64,000 bases of DNA. It comes from Euwallacea fornicatus (Eukaryota > Arthropoda > Insecta > Coleoptera > Curculionidae). Below are positions 27,001-37,620 of this stretch, in pieces. The first letter of the stretch is position 1. Each line of letters opens with the position of its first letter. The DNA lies in NCBI RefSeq assembly GCF_040115645.1, contig NC_089553.1, positions 4,030,001 to 4,094,000 on the forward strand, read 5' to 3'. Under the pieces are notes generated by a model. It was not told where the DNA came from and did no database searches. It saw nothing but the letters and a program-made list of their open reading frames with translations. A program made the translations under genes and the position numbers.

Positions 27001-29523
27001 CCTGATTAATTTATTAAATGCTAGAAATAACTGCCATTCACTTCCGTACAATATAATAAATGTTGTTCAAAGCGCTGTCTTACATTACGTACCAGTTCTG
27101 GCTTAATTTGGTAGCATTCATGAGATATATGATTAGAATGAAACTCACCTCCTCCAAAACGATTCAGTGCCATCACTTTTAAAGGTCTCCTTACCCTCAT
27201 TTTGGGCTCTGCAACGCTAATTGTGATAAATTCCTCACAGCGTTTGAGAAGGTGTCACATTAACGGGCATAATGCAGCGACCTCAATCTTGGAGGTTATA
27301 ACCAGGGCGCAACTACTTTTAAAATGAGGTATCATTCGACACCCCTTTCTATTAAAAATTTTGGGGGTAACTGTCACCCCCTGTTCACGGGTTAAAAAGT
27401 TGAAAATGCAATAAAAAATTGTTCTGCTTAAAACAAAAATCGATGGGTCCGAGCGTTTTTACATATTTTCATTTCAAGTGCTGAAAATCGAAGTGCAAAG
27501 TTTTCGTAGCGCCACCCTGTATGTATGAACATAACCACCTACAAATCATAATAAATTGTTTGTGGTAGTTAGAAAATCAACAATAAATCATGAGCTACGT
27601 TAATCGGACCTCTAACCTTGCCATCGTCACAGCTGCTGTCGACAACGCCCATGGCAATTCCATGATGAGCGTCGTACAAGTTTTTGGTGTTGTTGATTAT
27701 TGGATTCGGATCTTGTTCACCAGGAGTATGAGGGAACCATTTCCTGCTGGGCCATGGTTGATCGTAACGTTGGGCTGAAATGGACAATATTTATCGAAAA
27801 AGATGCACGTGCGAAGTTATTGTTGGAGGTGCACAGTCGGGTGCCTACCTCACCATTGCCCAACAATTAATTTGAAGAAATTGGAAATTAACACATATAT
27901 GCATATAAATGAAAAAAGTAATACACAAAATTAACGTACAGTAATTAAAATTATTAAAAAAATGGACGCGAATTTGTTGTTTTTAAAAATGCGCTGTATT
28001 ATTTCATTACTTGTTAATCTAAACTCCTTAAGTGTCCCTATAGGCAAAGATAATATCTCCTTCCCATCTGAAAACGAGAGATCAATAGAAGAAAAATTAA
28101 GATTTCGTGGTCACCAAGATCCATTTAATTCGTAAATAGAATATATAAAAAATCAATCCAATAAAACTATCGGTTTTCTTAGCTTTTGTGTTAAGAATCA
28201 CCTTCTAAAAGCCAATTAGGCCAAATCAGACTAGGGTTTATCGGGTTAATTCAAGTTAGATACTTGGGACGTTTACGGTAAAACGTTGAAAGTGACATTT
28301 TGCTTTAAGGAGGCGCACAAAAATATAGTTGAATCAATGAATCTTTGCATGCGCGTCATTAACACACTGTCATTAATGATCGAACAATGAAGTGAAGAGC
28401 TATTTCAGTTGCGCTCACGAAGAATCTATTAATTAGGAACAATTTATTAGCTAAGACAATTGTTGCCATCTTGTGCATGCTTGTTTAAATCTGACCGATG
28501 GGCAGTTCAATGTAATAATTAGCTCATTCTACCACTAATGTTCACCAAATTTATGCACGGAATGTAGATTCATCTTAATTATCTTCTTGTACACCGGTCA
28601 GCAAAAATCGTTCCTTTGAAACTTTTACAGGGATGTAATTGGCTCATGTTCTGATTGATTTTCCAAAAACGTGTGCAGGGTTAGCCATGCAACCCGTTTG
28701 TAAGATAACTGTTGACCCATCACTATCATAGCCCAATGAAATTTGGTTTCAGGCCGGAATCAACCAATTAAAATGTTTTCAAAATGGCGACACTCCCGGT
28801 AAAATCGAGAGTGGCTACCAATTTCGTTGTTTTAAGAAAAAACCCCTTTGCCATTTTTGGATTCTGTCGAGGGGAAGGACTGTAGAAGGCTTTTTATCAA
28901 ACGGAAATATGTTGGACGTTGATTATTGGGTCCTCTTTGAGTCCCAGGTCGCGGATTCCAAAATTCGCAGCAATTAGGGCACAATACCGACCTCCGGGGG
29001 ATCCTGAAGGTGTCAAAATTGGAAAATTTTCCGATATGACGCGGGAGCGTTAAATTTTAGACATAAGACATTTTACATTAACTGGCCTTAAAATTTAACG
29101 AGAAATTGGAAAATGACAAAAAAACATTACGGTTTCTGTTTAAAATGACAAAGTCGGTGACCGCTTCCGGTGTCACCGGAAGTGAAGCCATTTCGCAAAT
29201 ATTTTGCTCAGGCTCAAAATGGTCGATTCTAACCTGAAATCAAACTTCACTGAACCGCAAGTGCAGGGAGTAATAGAAATTTTCGAACGAACAGGCCGCG
29301 TGTAGCACGAGTTGAGATTTCCAGCAATTATAATGCATGCCGAGAATTTCCGTCGGGTCAGCAGGATCCTGGGCATTCCTTGTGAGTCAGCAAAAATTTG
29401 GTGATAAAAAAGCAGCGTTTAAAAAATGAGGTCACACAATGAATTTAGCAGTTCGTTCACCTTCACTTCCTTACCTTTGGCCAAGACAATCGTAATGCAC
29501 AAAACCACGATATTTTTCAACAT
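24067..29523 (-). CDS. Secreted DUF3105 protein, TP53I13-like (6 exons)
   Basis: Exons (minus strand): 29523-29475, 27774-27617, 26257-26129, 24725-24670, 24620-24413 and 24291-24067. All have GT-AG junctions and consistent phase, giving 274 residues and a TAA stop. Exon 1 encodes a likely signal peptide (MLKNIVVLCITIVLA). The core from about residue 132 has GTHRPLWAVYGEY, QRWLHNLEHGAVV, RRHVITPYNLLTP-like and PLALATWGHRFEMS blocks. These are the hallmark of DUF3105 as in vertebrate TP53I13; the biochemical role of the domain is unknown to me. Four N-glycosylation sequons (N44, N82, N88, N119) and conserved Cys fit a secreted or lumenal protein. I see no later membrane segment, whereas I recall human TP53I13 being longer. 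Its introns carry a mariner and a MITE. The exon set is manual and could miss a variant. Confidence 0.8.
24771..26105 (+). mobile_element. Full-length but inactive mariner element
   Basis: The ends are inverted: CGAGGGGGTGACCAAAGAG at the left and the complement of CGAGGGGTGATCAAAAAGTC at the right, with TA at the right flank and TG (decayed TA) at the left. The 1335-bp length is typical of mariner. Between them, in shifting plus-strand frames, are recognisable transposase blocks: CAELGKTFTETFQMFQEEFG, RRLTVCEMAEECKIS, VITKDETWVYASYVETK, LHHDHAS and PPYSDQAPVNFFL. The frame breaks several times, and the third catalytic Asp (DFF) reads NFF, so it cannot encode active enzyme. It sits in the third intron of the DUF3105 gene in antisense orientation. 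Confidence 0.85.
26536..27519. mobile_element. 984-bp non-autonomous element with very long inverted repeats
   Basis: The outermost ends are CAGGGCGGCCCAACGAAAAC and, inverted at the right, CAGGGTGGCGCTACGAAAAC, each flanked by TA. Matching inverted pairs continue inward. One is GGGGGTGGCAGTTACCCCCA (26760) against TGGGGGTAACTGTCACCCCC-like sequence (27360). Another is ATTATAACTTCCAGGCTTGA (26840) against the complement at about 27300. The arms are therefore at least 300 bp. No transposase is encoded; the 131-codon frame at 26579-26974 is arm sequence. It lies in intron 2 of the DUF3105 gene. TA duplication suggests mobilisation by a Tc1/mariner-type enzyme. Confidence 0.75.
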
Positions 29524-29624
29524 AATGAACAGCGGCGCCACGACAAAAATCGAAAGGAAGATGATAACAGCGAACTGAAGGAACGAAAATTTACGGTTAC
29601 AGCGACATGTCGAGAAAATGGTGA

Positions 29625-29632
29625 TATTTATA
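29625..29632 (-). promoter_or_regulatory. Putative TATA box of the DUF3105 gene
   Basis: TATAAATA on the minus strand lies 102 bases upstream of the start codon at 29523. It would place transcription initiation near 29602 and a 5' UTR of about 80 bases with no upstream intron needed. Position and match are the only evidence. Confidence 0.4.
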
Positions 29633-30756
29633 GGGAATTTGTGTTTACATTTAAATTTACAATTATCACCCTTATCTCAGACACAGTCCACCGAATTCTA
29701 CCGGATCTGATACCAAGAACAAAAACAGCTGTTTGTTGCCTCTTGACTCTACACTCACAGAACTCATGTTTTGTTTATGTAAGGAAATATCGACACAGGC
29801 TAACATACAGTACAATTATCAGTTGCGCATTTGCGAGGCGGCAATCATAAGGTCCACCTACATTGATGTTTTACTGTAAATTTCCCAGGATTACATGAAT
29901 AGAGTATATTCCCGGTACTACAAATTACAGAACTCGTCTCAATTCATTCATCTAAGTACAATCAATATCTGTTAGAAGGAAGTACTTTCCTACAGATGTC
30001 GCTTTGCAACGCGAGAAACCTACTATAGCAACGGTTAATTCGATCAACAGCTCGAATTCTGATCCATCCATGTACAGGTCTATGGATTTTCGATTATTGT
30101 AGAGGGCACAGGATAGGTAGGGATTAAAGTAGAGTTTAATGGAATTTTTTGTTGCGAATTGGAAATGCGGAGATTTCTCCAAGACTCACAGACGAGATTA
30201 GCAGCTATCCTGGAAAATTAATTGAATTACCTATGATACTCGAGGAAAATAGTTGAATTACTAATGAATTACTGTAATTCAATTATGCGAGCACTAATTA
30301 AATTACCGGCATAATTGGCTTACTCTTAAAAGTAGATTAGCTACTTTCGAGTTATTTAATTACTCCCCGAAGTAATGCCTTGGGGCGGTTCCGGGGGGAA
30401 CACCGGCGAAGAGGGGACAGGGCGTTTAGTCGGTCAGCGTGCCCTGGATTGGGACGTTGACCCGAGACAAAGGGGGCAAGTAAGATCGCCGAGTGCCAAG
30501 CCCCCAATGCCTGCTTGCAGATTTCCCTCAACCTCTATATGTATATAAAAAAATTATTTAATTAGCGGGAAATAATAATCAGTAGAGAGGACACTGAACC
30601 ATATGCAGTGACTCACAGATTCGTTCACAGTTGCATACAGGTTGTTCGATAATTTACTTAACGAAAAAATTGTAAGAAATCAAATAAACTTATTTTTTAT
30701 AGTTTTATTTAGCTTTTGGCACAAAATAATAACATCGAAAAGATCAAATTGACTCT

Positions 30757-31600
30757 TCAGCACGAGTTATTAAGTACATTCGAAGCGTAATTGGCCGAAT
30801 ATCTTCTTAGTGTTCCCCACGGGTGCTCTATTGGATTCAAATCAGGTAATTGTGGGGGCCGTTCTATGGCATTAAATCCGCCATCAACTGGCAGCTGCTT
30901 GCCGAGTCTGGCAGTATGTTTGGGCTCATTGTCATGCCGAAGACGTCGGATTTCTTTCAATTTTCTACGGATCTCAGCGAACTGCGTTCGAAAATGTTGG
31001 CGTAATCCTCAGCAGTCGTCCGTCCTGAAATTCTACGGAGCACTCCAGTACCGCTTGATGTTGTGCAGCCCCAAATCACTACGTCCTCGGCGGCGCATTT
31101 TAAATTTGACAGGACCGTTCGGGTGCCTAGGGGTTCTTTCTTTCGGTTCCAAACTCAAATTTTGGATTCGGCAAACCATATCAAGATCGTCCCCCATTTC
31201 TCTACGAAGTTTTTATGTATTTTTGCAAATGTCAAGGGAGGAAGCTTGTGGCGTTCGGTCGACAATGGTTCCTTTACTTTTCCTGTCGCTCTCGATCCGG
31301 CCTCATGCGAGCATCTCTGTGTGGTTTCGGCACTGACATCATGCAGCCTACGTTGAATTTGGACAGCACTATCGATCTCTCCCGATTGAATAGAGCGAAT
31401 GACACAACGTTTTCGACCTTTTGACCTCGATTTTTTCAGGACCACTCCTATTTTATTTCAATGCCACAATCGGAAATTCCGGAATATTTTTAAAATTTTG
31501 TTATTACGTCACTAGGGCGCCCGCGTCTCTTTGGATTTCGCGGCAAGAATGCCCCTCTTGCGGAGGTTTGATTGTTTGGTGTTTCAAAACTTTTGACAAC
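30757..31600 (-). mobile_element. Relic of a Tc1-like transposon, transposase gene in pieces
   Basis: On the minus strand the N-terminal half (about 31445-31155) begins KKSRSKGRKRCVIRSIQSG and has the helix-turn-helix character of Tc1-like enzymes, followed by WFAESKI-type sequence. The catalytic part near 30960-30760 shows RRLRHDNEPKHTARL (second Asp) and LPDLNPIEHPWGTLRR (third residue Glu). The halves lie in different frames, separated by stops. Terminal repeats could not be placed. Confidence 0.7.
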
Positions 31601-32222
31601 AGATTCGTGCTGCAATGAAAAGAATAGGGCGCAACCCTAAGGAAGAGGAAAATTTGAGATTTTTTTTTTTTGCGAAATTTTACATTCCAGCGACCCGAGT
31701 CACGGAAGTGTTCGCAGGAAGACTCGTAACGAACCGGTTCGGTTCAAAGACGCAAAGTTAAATAGGAATCGTTATGGTGAATATTTGGTTGCTCACACTT
31801 CGGCGAGATCAGTCCCAATCTTACCGGAGGTTAATAAATGTCCGATTTACAACCTAGGCAGATTAGAAAATTGTTACCCCGTGTGAACAAATGCGCGAAT
31901 CGCTGTAATCGGCTTTTTACTTAATTTGACGTCAGAGCGGCACTCCAGTTTCTCTTTTCTGTTACTTTTTGCTCGAATCAAAACGGTGTGCGGATCACGC
32001 CCACGTCAAACTCCCGTGATCGGGCGCATCACAGTTAAACGTGATCTGCGTGAGCGATCAAGGAACCGGAAATTTCGGCGAGAGTGCGGAAATAATACGC
32101 CACTTAATGGAAGATAAATATTTATAATGAAACTCCCAATTCATTTAGTATGTATAATGGATCCATAGGTTTAAAATGAAATTATTATATTTCTTAATTA
32201 CAGTAAATACACAGGTCGGAAT

Positions 32223-33081
32223 TGTGACGCCGGACGAAGAACACAATTTCTATCACTATAAGGTCAAATACCTATATCTCTATAGAAAAAATAAATAGGT
32301 ACATTTGGTATATATTTATTGTCTAATTACCAATTTACATTAAAAAGCGATTCGTTATAACTGATCTTGTGGACACACTAAGACGCACTAGGACTTTAGT
32401 TGGTTGCCAGGAACACCGATTTTGCTGGTTGAAGCAAGTCAAAAGTGATTAAAACACCTAGCGCACTCACAAGATGACAAAAACACCTAGTGTATTTACA
32501 ACTCGCGCAGGTGATTTAAGGTTCCAACGCCACAAAACCGACCAGAAAAAATCTTTCGTGCTCTCAGACTCACATTATTATGTCAAAAATAGAATTAAAC
32601 ACTTGATGGGTTCTTGTGGCTACGCTGGTTCCGAGAGCACGAATCGCAGATAGGAATATAGTGCTTTACTGACAAGTATAGTAAGTTTAGGAGGAGACGA
32701 ACACAGAAGAAGCTACGAACACTATACTACCGGATCACAACACACGAGTGAGGGCTTTTATACCTTCAACGCAAGCTCTATGATGTGGTTTGCCAATAAG
32801 TCTTTAAAATTAACAATAATAGAGATATGTTATGTTGCCATAACGATATTTACTGTATATATTTCGCCTTATAAAGCTCGTTTTCCTTTATCCACAGGAA
32901 CAATTTTAATGGCGCAGCTGGAGCGACACGAATTAATCCTTTAAAATAGTGGCAGTAATAGGAATTCGAAAAACATATTAAATATTTATTATAATTCCTT
33001 AATAATCATTCATTACAATAATCGTTTTGATGGTTATAATTGCTGGTGTTCAAAGCTGTCAACAGCATGTCATGTAACAAC
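32223..33081 (-). mobile_element. Possible solo LTR or retroelement promoter
   Basis: Read on the minus strand the segment can be bounded by TGTTACATGACATGC (from 33081) and CCGGCGTCACA (ending 32223), which is TG...CA as in LTRs. It contains a good TATA box, GGTATAAAAGCCCTC (around 32760). An AATAAA lies at 32315-32320, about 440 bases further and shortly before the 3' end. I could not find a matching 5-bp target duplication, and no gag or pol lies next to it. It might instead be the promoter of an unrecognised transcript. Confidence 0.3.
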
Positions 33082-36000
33082 ATTCTTCCCTAATGAATTA
33101 TAAAACTTAAGTAAGTCATCTATGCCTAAGGAAATGGTTATTTTTGTGCTGTTTTAGTTGATAGGACACATGTCTGTCATGACTCAATCTCCTCTTAGCC
33201 AATACGTCATAGGAAAGGAGGGTCGTTAAGGAAACCTCAAGCACGCCTTGAACTATCAGAGGCACGCTCAGGATCAAATCATCTGCTAGTCAAATGTTTG
33301 ACGCACCCCGTATATTTGGCCATTTTTTAATTCTACGTTTGAATTTTAGGGCCTCGCTCGGACCTGGATAACTGGGTGGAAACGTTGGTCGTCACTTGAT
33401 CCTTTTTGGATTGTGAGGCGTCGGGTTGCTCTCCTTGTGGTTACGTTAATGGAAAAAATCGACAAACGTGTACTGGTTTGGAACGAATCGGTTATGGAGC
33501 GTAAAATATAATAAAACCTTTTTTAAGGCAAACGCTCTCGCCTTTTCGTGCTTTACAATGATCACTAAATGTACGGCACTAATGCCTGCACGGCGGTAAC
33601 GCCGTCAGGTGCCACTTTTCCATTATCAGCTAATTTCTATGTTGACACGTCTACTTTAACTCGATTGACTGTTTTGAGAAGAAACACTATCGGCCGACTC
33701 ACTGAAGAAAAGGCACAACCGGTCGACAACGTCTGCATTGATTGCGTCCAGACTTTCGCGATGGTCAATAATAATTCCGGTGATATGATCGAGTTGGACA
33801 TTCCCCGCCCCATGGGCCGAATTTTGGAGGTCGGCGCTTCGAAAATTGTTTAATTTCGGCTGACCCACCTAAACAAATTAAACATAGAATCTGAGGATGG
33901 CCACTTCGGTACATTCAATTTAAATTAAAAGAGTTTGTTGGCCTATTCTGCGACGCACAGCTTCGCGCAGCTATTGACCGTTTTCATATATGAAAACGAT
34001 CCTTTAGATACAACAAACAATTTGTTAGCATATATTGTAGCAATAACACATTATTTCATATTCTTCAACTAGTAATAGCACTGGAAAAACCACATGAATA
34101 AGTCACAAAAGACCAACTTTGAGTAACATCCTACAGAGAGGAGCTATCTTCTTATTACACACCTATTGCTGTTATATATTTACATCATGATGAACAGTCC
34201 TAAAATTATTGTGATATATTGTGAATTAACGACTCAACGGAATACTCGGGAATCATCGATTAATCGGAAAATAATCGGAATTAAACTTTGGGACGTCGAA
34301 AGTTATCAAAAAGTGAGAGGAATAAAAATCGGTTGCCAAAAGCCCTTGAGAAACACTAATAATGAGATAAACTACTCAAAGTGCGTTAAAATAACTTGAG
34401 AAGACATTCGCGTGTTACTTTTAAACCTTCAAATCTGAGGGCTTCCGAAAGTTTATACAGGGTGTCGCACCATGTTAAACAGCCGTAGGTACAAAGCCGG
34501 TTACATTAGGAAAAAATTGCCTTCACGAAGTAAATTTGGGAAACATTTCTTCTAATTTTCTTGGGCCAGTCACAACACATATGGAGAGATTTAGCACCCG
34601 CGATTACATGGTCCAATGAAATATGGCAATTTAGAACGTTTTACGGCGGTTTTACGGTTTACCGGTCCGCTAAAAAGGGCCAAAACAGGGTTTTCTAACC
34701 GATCTCTGCGAGTAGGAAACTGTTTCCTAATTTAAGCGATCTTGTAACCATAGCGCCTCGGACATTTGGTACACTCTGTCTAATCTGTGTCACCTGGAGG
34801 ACGAGTAGAAAGGTTTAAATGCGTTCTATACGGTCAAAGCGGAATACCGATTCTCTCTTTTGTTCCGATCGGGGATTCACACATTCGAGTCCGCGTGAAA
34901 TCGCAAACCATTCTCGGCTAAAACTAACTGAGAACAGCGACCACCCTTCGCTAAGGGCCTGGCTGAGAACCCTTGTTAACGATTTGACGACAGTCCGTCG
35001 TCATCTTCAGAACCTACGAAAAAATTAATAGAGAATCGAAAACGAACAGAACGAAAATTGAAATGAACGAAAGTTGAATTTGTGGAACACGTGAGCCGCT
35101 CTAAAAATTTGCGCTTTCAATCGACCGTCAAAGGGGCCGCGACGCGAAGATGCTTAAAAATGCTTTTCCAAGGCTTCAGCATCTCTCAACTGCGAAGTCC
35201 AAGATCAGCGTAGCGATTGAGAAGAAAAAGTTTGAAACTCTCACAAACCTCACCTATTCACCTTCCGTACATTTCGGTTGACCGTTAACTTTTACTGAGG
35301 CTCTGAGGACGCACTAACATGAGACCTGTTCTCGTCCGAGCTTTTCCCCATACTCCGCTAGCTTAAAACTATGAGAACCGTTAAATACTACGAAAAAGCC
35401 ACTAAAAATCACGATGCAGGTTCCTTTTCCCACTTTCAATAAGGAATGCCAGTCTGCTTTGGTCATAATCCACAAGGTTCGCTCGTTATTCACATGTTAT
35501 TATCCTCCTCAATAGGCACTCTAAAAAAAAAAACTGAAAAAGACGTTTTTGGTACTTGGAGGCGTTATCTTGGTTTTTATCTTAGCGCGGACTGGTGAAT
35601 TTCAATAAGGAGGTGGTTTGCTGAGATCGATTTTAAGCACTGTATAGAGTACGTAGTACGTGGTGTCGGTTGTCGCGGTCCCAAACACAACTTTTAAGGG
35701 CTTCAGCGTTAACGAAAATGAAATGACACTTGCGCATGTCTTAATCTAAACATTTCCAACTTTTAATGCCTAGTTAACTATAGAATATCAATTTGGTTTT
35801 ATTTTCATAAAATTTCTTACTACGTTAAATCTCACTTTTGCATCAGCGTTCGACGCAAATTTAACTTACAAAAATTACTTTTTCTGTTGACCAATTGACA
35901 CTTATGTTGATTTCTCAGTTAAAATTATAATTACTCTTTAGCCTACATTCCGCTGCGAAGATGTAAGAATTTTTTCAAAACGTCTCTCGTTCGCCCATCA

Positions 36001-37536
36001 AATTCTTGCGGCGTTTGTTAAAGAGGAAGGAGCTACGTCGGAGGAACAGTTCGTTGTCGGTAACGTGCACGCACAATCGCCGATGAAATCTGCGTTTTTT
36101 TTAAACAAATTCTTACAATAATCGCGGAATTATTACCTTATCTCCTCTGACTTCTAAATAATTATGTTAGTGCAAAATTTAAATTCTAGCTACGTATTTC
36201 GCAGACCTTATATAATGACGAAAGACTTGATATTCTTACTTTAGAGATCTTCGAAAGCCTAGTTAATACGAGACGAACAACTAAAACAGTGCCTACGTTT
36301 GGACTTACACAGGTTTAGGAAGACAGATGTTATTAAATCCAAAAAGAAGGTAATTTCTTAGTCTGCCTGTGATAACAACTAAAGGCTTTTGAGTGGAAAT
36401 GTCATTTTTAGCACCGGTAAATTGCTTGCGAAATTCAATTACCTCTATTTTCCCAATAACTTTCCCCTCATACGCTGGCCAGCTGATGAAATTATGTACA
36501 CTTTGTTAGTTTCGGTGGACTTCCTGAAAGCTAATAGAATCTAGAAATGTTGCTGCCATTTCGCCTAAATACTCTTGCAGCAGGTACCGATGGAGATAGT
36601 AAAAATTTAGGCCTCGAATAGCTACTGATTGTGCACATGTTATGTGGAGATACACTCTTCCAGAACTGGATTGTTTTTGACAAAATCTACGTGACTACAC
36701 AGTACTCCCTACCGAAAACAATGCCCTAATACCATAATCGAAAATGTTAACCCTTAGTTCGGAAGTTCTATTTTTAAACAATTTATACATACTGTAACGT
36801 TACACCTAATATTAGACGAAGTTAATATAAATATAAACAATTTTCGTACAGAGAAACCGCTGTGTAAATAAACACTAAATTTACAAAACACTACGTTTCT
36901 GTACAGTAATTAACATAATTTTGTAGCAGAGCGTAAGGATTTTACATTGGAACTGCAAATTAAACCCTCGTTCTTATCCGCTACCAAACTACCCTACAAA
37001 TCAGGAAACAAGAAGTATTAAATTTAAATATCACACCGTTGTTTCAGCAAAAACACAACTGAAAATTGAACATTATTGCTAGAACATTTTCCCAAAAATT
37101 CCTAGTTTGTTACATTACTTCTAAACTTGTAACTGTTATTTGGAAGCTAGATCTACTAAAAAAAAGTCTGACGAAAAGCGATGGTATATCTCCTTTTCGG
37201 CAACCATTGTTGAGTATTTCTGAAACATAAAGCCGTTTTAGTATCTCATTTTGGGCCAAACCTAAACGACATGCGGTAAAGTGTAACTGTAACGTCTGTC
37301 TAAGAGTCTTAAGTGCTACACAAGATGCAGAACTGTAAGTGCAATCTGAGCTGCCCTATTGGCCGGTGTTCCTTTTTCATGTAACAAAATTACTTTTCAA
37401 TGTTGCACGTGAGCATCCTGTTCCAGTTCGCTGTATAGTGAAAATGATGTTGGACTTATAGTATTTGTACAGCTTAGAGATTTGTGTTGGGTACACTCAG
37501 GGCACACACGACAAATACAATACTTACTATTAGCGT

Positions 37537-37620
37537 TTAGACCAGTCCCAAATAGCCTCCGATGGTACACGTTACTATAATGGCCAAAATGGCCAGACAT
37601 ATCATGATCATTATTTTCTT
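37537..37620 (-). CDS. Syx1A: Syntaxin-1A alternative terminal exon C: membrane anchor
   Basis: The acceptor is AACATTGCAG; the exon encodes 27 residues, KKIMIMICLAILAIIVTCTI followed by GGYLGLV, then TAA. The TxGG ending resembles the usual syntaxin-1 anchor of vertebrates and many insects, so this is the likely default. Two Cys residues lie in the membrane segment. Confidence 0.88.
   Translation of the reverse strand, partial: KKIMIMICLAILAIIVTCTIGGYLGLV

Larger units (their letters stand above)
29640..37430. other. Intergenic region between the DUF3105 gene and syntaxin-1A
   Basis: No host gene is supported. It contains a repetitive GAATTAC/GTAATT-rich stretch (30215-30370), a GC-rich block (30372-30520), a Tc1-like transposase relic (30757-31600) and a possible solo LTR (32223-33081). 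Repeat-end motifs lie near 33306 and 34457. A segment at 34905-35025 resembles one at 9920-10050. The open frame at 33569-33853 (94 codons, plus) has no recognisable domain. Confidence 0.5.

Noticed and set aside
33569..33853. 94-codon open frame on the plus strand
   Set aside because: Unusually varied composition for a chance frame, but no domain, splice sites or promoter could be identified.
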